Positions 32,661 to 42,892 of a DNA stretch of 64,000 bases are shown in pieces. The position numbers and the translations under genes are program-made. Origin of the DNA: Prorocentrum cordatum. Taxonomy: Eukaryota; Sar; Dinophyceae; Prorocentrales; Prorocentraceae. Below the pieces are notes generated by a model. It searched no databases. It had not been told where the DNA came from and worked only from the letters and a program-made list of their open reading frames with translations. Where the stretch lies: the NCBI GenBank assembly GCA_963575745.1, contig CAUYUJ010019889.1, positions 27,501-91,500 on the forward strand, written 5' to 3'. Position 1 is the stretch's first letter, and the number at the start of each line of letters is the position of its first letter.

Positions 32661-35600
32661 CCGCGCAGTCTCCCGAACACCCCGCCCCGGCCTGGCACGA
32701 CATCCCTCTCCACGCAGAGACGAGCCCCTTCCGACGTAACGTTCGGTCACCCTCAGAGACACTGTTCTCCTCCCCGTCCAGCTGCGCACCCGCGCGATCT
32801 CGTCTCCCCAGTGGAGAAGGGACCGGCGGCGTGACCTTCTCCGCCCCCCTGCCTGGATTTCTGCTCTCGGGGCCGCTCTCCACTCCAACGCCCAGCGAAC
32901 GCATGCTCGACGTGGGCGGGCCCGTTGTCGCCAGACTCTCTACGTCGGCCGCTTCCCCGCCACCGCCCCCCGTTGCCGTCGCGCCGCCGCTGCGTACCCC
33001 CGCTTCGTTCACGCCGACGTTCTTCTCCGAGGCTTCACTGCGGCGTAGGCTCTGCGCCATCGTTTCCGCATCATCTCCGCAATTCCCAGCGCGCTCGCCC
33101 TGTGTCTCCGACTGGGCGCCGCTCGCCCTACACGCCGTCTCGGATGCGCGGTCTGCTGCTCCACTGCCGTGGACGCTGTTCCCAGGCGCGGACGACGGGC
33201 CCGCGCGAACGTACATCAACATATGCAGCGAGGAGTCGCGACAAGACTTCCACCCGCGCGCATCGGACGGATGGGGGCACATCTTCACGCATTCGTCATC
33301 GCGCAGTTCCCATCTCACGTCGCCGCCAGCCGTCGTCCTGCAAATGGCGGTGTAGTGGCCCGTGTGAAACCCTTCCCCATGGTGGACCACGCAGCTCGCC
33401 AGCTCGTAGTGGTGCTCGCCCACGATGACTTCTGCATTCGGGACAGTGGTATGCGGGACCTTCATTGCCCTCCGGCTCTCTCTGTCGTACGTCTGCGCGC
33501 CCACATGAACCCAGAGCACACGGGGAAACTTCGTCAATTCCCACCCCTTCACAGCTGTCGCCCACCCGCACCCTTTCGGACAGGACCACCTGAAGTCCGA
33601 CTCCATCAACTCACCGGAACTGCTCTGCTGAATTGCTTCTTGCACAGATGTCACGCCCCCAGCAGGTACTCGAACCGCCAGGCATGTCAGGTGCCTGTCC
33701 CCCTTGACCTCTTGCGCGCCGCCGCAGCCCTTCCTCCCGCAGACGAGTGTCTCTGTCTTTTCCATCCGAAATAGGCTGCTTACTGTAGGCGCGCGTTCTA
33801 CGTCGAGCAGCTCCTGTAAAAACTCATTCGCGTCTTCCTGCGTCGAGTTGTAAAACACCCGCTCCATGGCTTTCAACATCATGGGCTTCGGCCCGGCGTG
33901 ACTCTCCATGGCCCGCAGAGTGCACGCGAGCAGCCCGTCAAAATCCGGCGCCCTGCGCGACCTCTGCGCCGCGTTCCCACGCGCGGCGAATCGCCGCCAC
34001 TCCCAGTCGGCTGAGCGGGCCCCGCCTACACTGCGCATGGCGGCGCGCGCGTCTGACACTGCGAACAGCGCCTGCACAGAAGCGTTCACGAAGCAATGCC
34101 ACTTCGGATTCTGGAGGCCGGGCAACGCAGTCAGGGAAACATGCGCGTCATCGCTCAGGCCGTCTTCATCTCGCTGCCGTCCGCCTGCCTTTCGAAGGGG
34201 GACAGTGATCTGGCGCTTCTTCGCACGCGTCGCCAGTGACGGCCCCCGTCGTCTCCGGGCCGCGCGCGAGACCCGCCGCGCGCCAGCGCGCGGCTCGGCA
34301 GCGATGTCCCGCCCTTCCGTTTCGCTGCCGGGATCCCTCTCTCGTGTCTGCCCGCAGCTTCCAAGTCGACTCGGGACATCGTCGCGGGGTGCCCCAGCGT
34401 GTCTATCTGCGGCCCCGCGGCCCCCGGAACCGCGTGCATCCCGCGCGCTGCCCCTGCCTTGCACCGCGGTCTTGTCGACGGCGCCCCGTGCCATCGACAG
34501 CCTCCAGGGCGCATCCTGGGCATGCCCGCGACTTGCGAAGCTACTGAGGGCGTCCCACCCGCGACATACCCGAACCACGTGTTCTGTTTCAAGCCACACA
34601 ACAGCCCCTGAACACCCCCCCGCGGAATCTCCGAGCACCCATCGACGGCGCGGACACTCCTCCACGAGGCCGCTCGCGTATCGACCCTCGTATTCCCACG
34701 CAAACGCTCGTTGCTTGTGCAGCCACCTTTCCACGGCGATCAAGTTCTCTTTCCCCACGCTCCCGGCGCCGGCTTCTCCAGAGCCCACGTCGTTCCGGCA
34801 CTGCGCCTCGAAAAAACGCATGGCGTCTCGACGGCGTCGCCCTCTACGAAGCTTCGCAACCACCACCTGCAGGCACTTGTTTTCATGAACACCCAGGTTA
34901 TCATCATCGGACGCAAGAACCAAGGTCGCCAGACCGGGGGCGAACCTGACGTACACCAGCCAAAATAGCGTGACTAGCACCATCAAGCCGCCCACGGTCT
35001 CGCCACCACGACATGCGCGGCCCCCCGCTCTTGTGGACTCTCCGACACCCCTGCTTCGAGTGGCGCCGGCGTTCCCCCCTTGCAGCCACACCTGCGCGGA
35101 CGCCGTGCGCGCCCTGCGGCTGACGCCCACCCCCGGGGAACTTCGCGCGCCCGCGCGCCGTCTGCGACCAGCTCGCCGGCCGCGTCGCTGGGAAAGTTGG
35201 AGCGCCAACCGATACCAAGGTTTCGGGTTCGACGCGCACGCCAGGCCGATGAACATCAACCGGCGAAACACTTCAAAAAAGACACTTTCCGGACATGCGG
35301 CCGTCGCCCTCCGTTCCTTCTTGTCCGACTCTGTTCGCGTCCACTTGCGGGGAGACAAAAACGGGCCCGGCCTTTCGAAAATTTGCAAGCGTTTTCCCCT
35401 TCGGCGCCTCCACCCCAAGGAGAACCCGCGGGCCCACCAGCGCCGCGCACTCCAGGCCCCGCACGCGCGGGCCACCTTCTTGCAAGGGCTTGCCACGTGC
35501 ACACGGAAAGCCCGCCGGACTCGACGCTCGGCCCCGGGCCACTGGCCCGTACCGACAGCCCGTACTCTCGACGCTTCGGAAACGAGGTGCTGCCCCTGGT

Positions 35601-36288
35601 GTCGCGGGACACCGCGAACCCGCCGACTCCCAGATTGCCTGTTCGCACCTTCCCCGCGCCCAGCGCTCCCGTGACAGACTCCGAGACGCAGCCGTCGTGT
35701 TTCTCGCCACGCGCACGACGGGGTCCTGCTGCTGTCTCGCCGGCCAGCTCCACCGAAAAAATGCGATAGTCCTGCCCTTCTAGGATACATCACCCGCGAG
35801 AGTTTGGCCCGCCCGGGACGCACCACGCTGGCACCATCACGCTGCCGCCGACCATCGTCCCGCCGACCTGCTGCACCGAAAAAATGCGATAGTCCTGCCC
35901 TTCTAGGATACCTCACCTGCGAGAGTTCTGCCCGCCCGGGATGCACCACGCTGGCACCACCACGCTGCCGCCGACCATCGCGGCCAGCACCCGCCATCCG
36001 AAACGCTATCTCGTCCGCGCCGGCCTCGGGAGGTCCGGCGCCTTGCAAGATGTGGTTCCTGCAGACCCTCGGTTTTTGTGGAAAACCGGTAAACCCTCGG
36101 TTGTACCCCACCACGGCCGAAGCCGGGCTGACGACCCCTATGGCAGACTCCGAAGAGTCTGCCATGGAAGCCGCGGGCCTGAGACAACCGGTAAACTCCT
36201 TGGCTGTTGTGGTACAACCGGTAAAACCCCCGATTCCTTGCAAGGAATCGGGCCTACGACACCCCTTCGCCGCGCCCTTGCGGGCCAT
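32644..36288 (-). CDS. Helitron 2 ubiquitin-specific protease (USP) domain
   Basis: A 1248-codon frame to 32542. Its USP domain spans residues ~724-1035. The Cys box is GLQNPKWHCFVNASVQAL with nucleophile Cys732 (codon 34093-34095). A QEDANEF box lies near 33820-33846, with two zinc-type Cys pairs (CGRKGCGG, CPKGCGW). The His box is HTGHYTAIC with His978 (33355-33357), followed by a DDECV acidic residue. Known USPs remove ubiquitin using this Cys-His-Asp/Asn triad, and all elements appear present. The 720 residues before it are low-complexity, with a 41-residue duplication (35755-36000) and one hydrophobic segment (LMVLVTLFWLVYV). The true start is uncertain. The frame joins the rest of Helitron 2 by position only. 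Confidence 0.75.
35755..36000. repeat. 123-bp direct tandem repeat
   Basis: GAAAAAATGCGATAGTCCTG starts at 35755 and again at 35878, 123 bases apart. Similarity runs through ACCACGCTGGCACC and CTGCCGCCGACCATCG. The period equals 41 codons, so the minus-strand frame stays open. It may lie upstream of the real start of Helitron 2. Confidence 0.85.
36140..36165. repeat. Inverted repeat, 11-bp arms, 4-base loop
   Basis: ATGGCAGACTC, loop CGAA, then GAGTCTGCCAT. The arms are perfectly complementary. It sits near the 5' limit of Helitron 2, but its role is unknown. Confidence 0.85.
36229..36252. repeat. Perfect 24-bp palindrome
   Basis: CCCGATTCCTTG followed directly by its reverse complement CAAGGAATCGGG. 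It is 64 bases from the previous hairpin. Preceding sequence repeats ACAACCGGTAAA.  It may mark an element end, though this is inference. Confidence 0.85.
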
Positions 36289-37467
36289 GGCGCCCAGGGG
36301 AGGGGCCGGAGGGGGGGCCCTGGGAAGAGGCGCCCCTCAAGAGTAGCTGCACTCAAGGCTTGAGCCTGGCAGCGCGGTGTTCTCGACTCCTCGCTTATCC
36401 CACGTTTCCTTTCCTCATCTTCCTCCTTCTCTTCCTCCACCCCTCATCCCCATCCTCTATGTCATCGTTATCCTTCTCCTTGTCACCTTCGTGGTCGTGC
36501 TCATCGGCAATATCACGCTCCCCATCCCCAACATCATCATCATCTGCGTCAGCGTCATCACCATCACCCTCATCATTTTCATCACAATCATTATCATGAT
36601 GGTCGCCATGATCAACGGGAACTCCTGGGACGCCCTCTGCGAGGCGTCACGGCAGCATACGCGAGGGCGACGGGCCGAGAGCACGGCTGGCATGCAAATC
36701 ACACGGAGACTTCCTGGACAAAGGCTGCATTAGGAGAACGCTGCGTCACGCACTAGCCGGCCGCTCGGGGCTGATCGAGAACTTGTGTACATATACTGCG
36801 CCCTGGTGTCCCGCTCCCCGCCTCTCCCATTCTCCCCCCGCCCTCCTCCCTCCACCTCTTCCCTGCCTCTTTCTCCCCCCTGCTCAACCCCCACCCCCCA
36901 AATCCTGCCCTCGAATCCTACTCCCCGTCCCCTTCCCTTGGACGTTTCCGCGCTCTCCCCCCGAAACTGTGCTCCCATGTGGAAGCCTCTTGGAGGGGGT
37001 GCGGATGCCCGATTTAGTGACGGAACGGCTCGACTTTGTGTGAAAACGGGAACCGTCGCCAGTCCCCGCGCCCTGATATTTTTTCGAGTGCTCCTCGAAA
37101 CCCTACGAGCCCTGAGCGCTCCCCAGGACCTCCGTACAGCTCCTTTTCCCCAAACACCTTCTCCTCGTCCCTATTCGGGTCGGGCGATGTTTTTACTCTC
37201 CGCGAAACATCAAATCATTTGCTACGTCTTTGCCTCCGACTTGCGGCTTGCACGTCGGAAGGACGAACAGCGGCCGACGCGCCACTCGCCAGCAGGCCAT
37301 GCTTCAGCGGAGGACAGAAAGAAGGAAGTGAGCCCTCTTACTCCTGCTCCTGCGTGTCGTCTTCTCTCCTCTTGTCACTCTCGCCAAAGAAACAGCGAGC
37401 ATGGAGACGCTGCTTGTGAAATCGGCATGAAGCACGTATCAAGGAGCCCGCACGTCAAAATCTGGAG
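36289..37467. other. No gene recognised
   Basis: Contains CATC-rich sequence (36440-36600), pyrimidine-rich stretches (36810-36960) and mixed sequence. A CTTGAGCC near 36358 was checked as a reverse spliced-leader remnant and not accepted. No domain is seen in the open frames. Confidence 0.5.
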
Positions 37468-37542
<75 letters not shown>

Positions 37543-37551
37543 AAAAAAAAA
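37468..37551 (+). repeat. Poly(A) tract, ~83 bases with one C
   Basis: An adenosine run of about 83 bases broken once by C near 37542. It follows non-repetitive sequence. It could be the tail of a retroposed transcript or SINE on the plus strand, but no parent gene is recognisable upstream. Confidence 0.8.
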
Positions 37552-37869
37552 CTGCCTGAGACTAACTAGGATCGGCCCTCGTGGTACTGTGCACCACAAA
37601 GCCTTGTCCCTCCGAGCCCGCGGGGCGCACGCTGACAACCTGGTGGCGCGGCCAACGCGCTCCCCTGACAGTCGGCTCAAGGGGGAACAGCACGAGGCAA
37701 ACTGGCGGGTCCTGATAGTCCGCCGGCCCCTTGTGGGTCTCCAGGCATGTGAGATTGTTCCCCCCCCCATAATTCCCCCCCCAGGGACCCCAAACCGGGA
37801 ATTTGACCCCCCCCCCCTCGCCCGGGACGACCCCGGACCGAACTCACCCGGGGCGGTCTGGGCCCCCTG

Positions 37870-38470
37870 GGATCGCTCTTGAGCTGCACGACAGCACTTG
37901 ACGCCTCCCAAGAAGCCGCCAAGACGGTCCACGAGAACCCAAAGTCGCCGAATGATCGTTCCAAGACGCCCAAAATGAACCCAAAACGGCCCAAGAGGCC
38001 GCCAAGACACCCCACGAAGCCTCCAGGAGGCCTCCCAAGAAGCCCCCAAGAAACCACAATCTTCAAATTCCCTTGGGAGAACGTGCGTTATCAGCATATC
38101 CAACTTGTTAGCCTTCACGGCGTTGAAAACCGTCCACGAGGCCCGCACGAGGCCACCAGGACCACCCCAAGACGGCCCACGAGGCCCCCAGGAGGCCCCA
38201 AAGACAACCCAAAAGACTCCAACGTGGCCCAAGAGGCGCCCTAGACGGCCCAAGAGAGCACCAAGACGGCCCCAAGAGAGGGACCACGAACCGCGAATTC
38301 CAGCGCTCCGCCCAACGAAGCTCTCCAGAGGACCCAAGAGGCCCCCAAGCGGCCCCAAGAGGCCCCCATGAGGCACCCAAGAGGCACCCAAGGAGCCCCC
38401 AAGAGGTCCAAAAGAAGCTCCAAAACGGCTCCCAAAACCCTTCGAAACTGCCTCGAAGAGGCCCACGAGA
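37870..38470. repeat. CCAAGAGGCCC-type irregular repeats, copy 2
   Basis: Same family as 3546-4380, including the embedded block CTTGGGAGAACGTGC..ATATCCA..GTTGAAAACCGTCC near 38070-38140. Long Leu/Gly/Trp minus-strand frames across it are repeat translations. Confidence 0.85.
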
Positions 38471-38930
38471 GTCCTCGCCACGAGATCCCGACGGACATCC
38501 CAACGGGAGCCCACCGGGGGGCCACCAAGGAACGGATCGGGACGAAGCGTGGGTCCCGGAAAATACGATAACAACAACGAGGCAAAAGGAACGATGTCGA
38601 GCGCCGTGTGATAATTCGGACAAGCCTCGTGGAATGCAGTCCTGGAGGCGCAGTAGTTTATAGAGGGGTCGGCGGATGTGGCGTAAGCCTATAGAATCCA
38701 CGTCCGGAAGTGACGTGTTGCCGGAGGCAGGTCCGCGGATGCTGTAATGCAATGGATCCAATGTGTCCAATGCTTGCATAATTCCTACATATTCTATCAT
38801 GTTACATTATTATGTGTCCCCCCCTCCCCCCCCCCCCTGGAGTCGCGCCACTTCCATCGACCCTCAGGAGGAGGGCCCCTTCTGGGCCTCAAAATCTAGA
38901 AAAACCTATGGAAAACCGATGATTTGGGCA
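38471..38930. other. No gene recognised; locally AT-richer unique stretch
   Basis: From about 38640 to 38810 the sequence is unlike its surroundings: unique and AT-richer, with CATATTCTATCATGTTACAT. A C-rich run follows near 38817-38840. I could not assign it. Confidence 0.45.
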
Positions 38931-39560
38931 CCTTGAGCCTTTTGGGGATCCAAGAGGGCGTGAAGACGGTTCAAGATGGTGTCAAGACGGGATAAGACGG
39001 CCCCAAGACGGCCCAAGATGGCCCCAATAGGGCCCACAAAGCCCCCAAGATTGCCCAAGAGGGCCCTCAGAGCGCCCACCAGAACGCCGCCAGAGGCCAA
39101 AAACATCGACTTTCCTCAAGTTTTTTCAAAGAATTTCGCGTTCTCGCCTTTCCCAGCTCTCAGAGGCCCATGACGGCCCTAGCAGCCTCCAAAATGGCCA
39201 CCAGACAGCCCAAGCAGCACCCAAGGGGGCCCCAAGACGGCCCAAAGAGGCCCCCAAGACGATCCAAGAGGCCTCCAAGACGGCCCAAGAGCACCCCAAG
39301 ATGGCCCAAGACGACCCCAAGAGGGCCCCAAGGCGGCCGCGAGCGGCCCCCAAGAAGTCCCCCGAAGGGGCCAAACGGCTCCAAGCGTCCGCAGACGGCC
39401 CAAGACGCCCCCAAGAGGCCCCCCGAAAGACCCGGGAAGCCCCGAAGAAGCCTCCATGACCCCCCCAAAAGATTCCGAAATAGCGCCCCAAAACGGCCCA
39501 AGACGCCCCCCAAAAAAACCCAAGAGGCTTTCAGGGGTTCTCAAATGCGCCCGAGAAGCC
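38931..39560. repeat. CCAAGAGGCCC-type irregular repeats, copy 3
   Basis: Irregular CCAAGACGGCCC and CCCCCAAGA words. The 39130-39200 part (TCGCCTTTCCCAG..CATGACGGCC..GCAGCCTCCAAAATGGCC) resembles 40800-40860. This links it to the intron repeats of the 40-43.6 kb gene. Confidence 0.85.
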
Positions 39561-40013
39561 TTCCAAAAGCCGGCAGAAGTCCCTGAAAGGGACCCAAGGA
39601 GCTCCCAACTCACCACTCCAGGACGTTTCCATATGGATGCCTCGACGATTGCAGGACGGCGCGGCAGACCACCGCAGAAGACGACAGGAAACGCCACCGC
39701 AGAGGACTACAGGAGACGGCATGCCATTCAAGCCAACATTGTTTTTCAGGAGATCCACGCGGCATCAGCGACCTCGCAGTCTCTGCGCCTGAATGGGACA
39801 AACATGTTTGCCCTGTGTGCCGTCGGGCAGGCTCAGCGCTCCGCTGCTGGTGGCGACTTTGCGCAACGCGACAGGGCTCGGGCAGCGGGAATGATTCGCA
39901 CGCAGCGGGGCTCTAGCGATAAGGCTCCGCGCGGCTACGCAGGCGGCTGGCTGGGCGCACCGCGGTGGGGCGCCTGGTCACGCGGGGTCAGGCTGCTCCA
40001 CCGCGAGAACAAC
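39561..40013. other. No gene recognised
   Basis: Mixed sequence between a repeat block and the 3' end of the minus-strand gene at 40014. It probably includes that gene's 3' untranslated region. No plus-strand domain is seen. Confidence 0.4.
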
Positions 40014-40810
40014 TCATGCCTTCCCCTGGCACTTCCGGCACAGGATTTCCCCGCTGTCTCGATTGGAGCTCCAAATGATTATCCACGGAATGGCGGCAGA
40101 ACACGCCCCGCACTGAGCAGCGTCGCTCTTCTTGCGGCACGCCGCGCATGTCCACTGCGGCAGCCTCTTCGCAGTGTACTTCTCCATCTTCGGCCGCGGC
40201 GTCACCCCGCGCGCCGAGCACGGCGGGCATTTACAGCTCTCACAATAATAGTCGTGCCCATTTTTCAACCGCTGTGGCGGCCTGGCCCCGCAAAGCCCTT
40301 CTTTTCCCCGGCACAGGGGTCTCATCTTCCTGTCCATGCAGTCAGTGCAGATCAGGTCCTTCGCCCCGCGGTGCTGCTTGAAGAATGTCTCGTCGAACTC
40401 CTCCGTCGGCTTCTGGACCGCGCACTGCGCGCACTTGAACAGGCGGACTTCCGACTGCACGTTGAAGCGCAGCCGATTTGGAGCGCAGCCGATGCAGACG
40501 GCGCGGTCGAGGTCCCCACGCGCCTTCAGGTCGTTCACCTCTCCGAGTCTGAAGTGGACCAATGCCTTTTGCTTCCCGCACTTGCAGCACTCGAGGACGC
40601 CCGCCCCTCTTGAGGAGAAGGGGGCGGAACGGGCGGGTTGCACGCCGATTCCAGCCTTTCCGGCCTGCTTCTGCACGCAGAGGGCGCACCTCCTCCAGGC
40701 GCCCTGGCTCAGCACCGCCACGGCGTGGTCCACGGGGTCGCTCGTTCTCATGCCACTGCCTGGGAAATTCCCCGCTCTCTTCCGCCGGTGGCAGCGTTCT
40801 CGGTGTTGTC
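40014..40810 (-). CDS. Unknown-function gene, exon 3: Cys-rich C-terminus
   Basis: The final ~260 residues have many CxxC pairs: CKCGKQKALVHF, CIGC, CAQCAVQKPTEEF, CTDC, CESCKCPPC, CAACRKK, CGAC and CRKC, ending with a stop at 40014. Spacing of about 30-40 residues between CxxC pairs with intervening K.HF or EEF suggests repeated zinc-binding modules of Stc1-like appearance. It resembles in style, not in detail, the Helitron 1 tail. Coding character starts near 40810, just after an AG that could be an acceptor, at the edge of a CCAAGAGG intron. Confidence 0.65.
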
Positions 40811-41191
40811 GGCTCTTCAGAAGCCCATGACGGCCCAAGCAGCCTCCAAAATGGCCCCAAGACAACCCAAGAAGCACCCAAGGTGGCCCCAAGACAACCC
40901 CAGGGAGCCCCAAGTCAGCCCAAAGAGGCCCCCAAGACGGTCCAAGAGGCCCCCAGGACGGCCCATGAGGATTCCAAGAGGGCCCGAAGGCGGCCGCGAG
41001 AGGCTCCCAAGAAGGCCCCCGGAGGGGCCAAACGGCGCAAAAGCGCCCCAAGACGGCCCAAGACGGCCCAAGACGCCCCCAAGAGGCCGCCAAGAGGCCC
41101 CCAGGAGACCCCCAAAACGCCACAGGAAGCCTCCAAGAAGCTTCCAAGAACCCCCCAGGAGGCTTCCAAAAAACCCCACAACGGCTGGACT
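40811..41191 (-). other. Probable intron 2 made of CCAAGAGGCCC repeats (40811-41191)
   Basis: Between two exon-like segments, 40811-41191 consists of CCAAGA and GGCCCC words. It stays open in the coding frame only because the repeat lacks stops. The translation becomes monotonous Trp/Gly/Leu, unlike either side. Exact splice sites are not certain. Confidence 0.55.
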
Positions 41192-41935
41192 GCACGTGCT
41201 CCGGACATGCACCCCGCGAAGCGAGAGGAATCATCGGCAGAGTGGGCGGGCGCGCCCGCGCTTCCAGCGCACTCGCCAGGGCGGACGCCCGGCTGCCCAT
41301 AATCTGCGCGGCCACCTCGCAGTACTTCTCCTCCCAGAACTCCTGCGCGGGCGCCGGCGGCAAGAGAGACCGGATGCTGCCCGGGAATGCAGACGCGTAG
41401 TCGTGCCACATCTTCTCCACGGCAACCTCGACAGCCGCGCCGTCCTCCTCAGTCATGGACCGAGCGATCTCCTCGCACTCCTGGACATTTGCAGCGACTG
41501 CGTCGGCAGGGGGCACTCTCGGCGTGAACCTCGCACGCGCCGCCGCCGACTCCGCCATCGCCCGATCCGCTACTATCTCAGCAGCCACTGCATAATAGTT
41601 CTCGTGCCAGAACGCCTCTGTCGGCGCGCTCGGCAGGAGGGCTTGAATACTCGGGGATAAACTAGACCTGTACTCTGTCCACATTTTCTCCACGGCATTT
41701 TCCGTGGCTACGCCATCGTCACGGGTCATGCCCTGACGGATTCCCCCCAGCTCCGGAACGTCAGCGCCGGCGACATCCTGGGGGGCAACCCGCGGGACGA
41801 AGGCGGGCTGCGCCAGCCCTTGCGACCCGCCCCCCTCGCTGAGCTCGCCAGCGGACGGCGCCGCGCTGACGACGTCGGCCATCACCGCAAAGCACTCCGC
41901 CGTCATGAATCCCACCAGCCCTCTGGGCGTAGGTG
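41192..41935 (-). CDS. Unknown-function gene, exon 2: two 91-residue repeats
   Basis: Encodes two tandem copies of a 91-residue unit, exactly 273 bp apart (the Phe codons of FVPRV and FTPRV at 41799-41801 and 41526-41528). Each has PRV.P.D, a TE/RDDG..VE segment, AVEKMW, a SI..LLP..P motif and FW.E.Y..VAAEI. Predicted helices alternate with Pro-rich turns. I do not recognise the family. The exon starts near 41935, after a CTCTAG that could supply an acceptor. It ends near 41192 where the CCAAGAGG repeat begins. Confidence 0.65.
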
Positions 41936-41939
41936 GTCT

Positions 41940-42892
41940 AGAGCAGATCCTCTTCCACCCCTCCCTCTTCCCCCTTGGGGAGGGGTTTACCCCTCCCCCT
42001 ACCCCCTCCCCTGGACCTGGACGGGGGGGGCCGCGGGTAGTTAGAGCGTCCCAGATGGCCCAAGACGGCTCCAAGAGCGCCTCAGAGAACCCAAGATGAG
42101 CTCCAAGATGGCTCAAGATAGCGCAAGATCGCTCGAGATGGCTCCTAAGATGGTTCCAAGAAGCCCAAAGACGGCCCCAAGATAACTCCAAGTGGCCAAA
42201 CAGCTCCCCAAGGAGGCCCCGAAGAGGCCAAAATCGTCCCAAAACCTAAGGAAAATCAATGATTTTTGCTTTCTCGCCTTTTCGCTTCCGATGGCCATCC
42301 GAGGCCTGGAGATGGCTCCAAGATGGCCCAAGAGGGCCCCAAGAGAGCCCCAAAAGAGCCCCAAGACGGCCCCAAGAGCGCCCAAGAGCACTCCAAGAGC
42401 GTTCCAAGAGGGGTCCAAGAGGCGATTTTAGGGGCTTCCGAGGGGGGACGCTAATTAAACCCCCCCTCTTGTTTGATCGACTCCCTCCAAGATGGCCCCA
42501 AAAGCGCCCCGAAGGCTCCCCAGAGCGCCTCAAGAGGGTCCCAAGAGGCGCCCAAGATGCCCCAAGGCGCCCAAAAAGCCCTCCAAGAGGCCCTCAAAAG
42601 ACCCCCAAGAAGCTCCTTCCCCTCCTCCTCCTCCTCCTCCGATTCTTCCTCCTTCTCCGTCCTCCTCCTCCTCCTCCTCCTCCTCCTCTTCCCCCTCCTC
42701 CTCCTCCTCCTCCTCCTCCTCGACGACGACGACGACGACGACGACGACTCCTCTTCCATCCTCCCCCTCTCGGGGTCTGTGACAGCTTCCCCCCCCTTTG
42801 TTATTCTGCATGCTCCCCGACTTCCCTGATCACCTCAACTCCCCTGAGCATCGTTTCTGGATGGGCTGGTGGGGATACGCGAAGCGTCAACA
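41940..42892. repeat. Composite dispersed repeat, copy 2 (probable intron 1)
   Basis: The same order of blocks as 8545-9560: GGGGAGGGGTTTACCCCTCC with TAGTTAGAGCGTCC; CCAAGAGG repeats; AATCAATGATTTT; GGGACGCTAATTAA; CTCCAAGATGGCCCC; CTC and GAC microsatellites; then TGATCACCTCAACTC and GATACGCGAAGCGTCAA. Here it lies between two exon-like segments, so it is probably intronic. Pieces of it read open on the minus strand only because the repeats lack stops. Confidence 0.7.

Larger units (their letters stand above)
26337..36288 (-). mobile_element. Helitron 2 (USP type)
   Basis: A second minus-strand series in the same orientation. In order: ubiquitin-specific protease, C2H2 finger, DUF6570-like region, Rep with intact HVH, the conserved middle region, then two RPA-like OB folds. 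It is colinear with Helitron 1 from finger to middle region but differs at both ends. Frame interruptions fall at C10 (32644-32653), A8 (30232-30239), C4 (28891-28894) and near 28766. There is an in-frame TAA at 26949-26951. Terminal sequences were not identified. Confidence 0.8.

Noticed and set aside
31691-33355. 554-codon plus-strand Arg/Pro-rich frame
   Set aside because: It lies opposite the C2H2/DUF6570 and USP coding frames and has no recognisable motif; GC-rich antisense frames are commonly open.
36355-36368. CTTGAGCC as a reverse-strand spliced-leader remnant ahead of Helitron 2
   Set aside because: Only GGCTCAAG matches, without the CCGTAGCC half. An eight-base match is expected by chance in 64 kb.
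37375-38577. Long minus-strand Leu/Gly/Trp-rich frames here and across other CCAAGAGG blocks
   Set aside because: They translate the CCAAGAGGCCC repeat, which lacks stop codons on that strand. The same peptide words appear wherever the repeat occurs.
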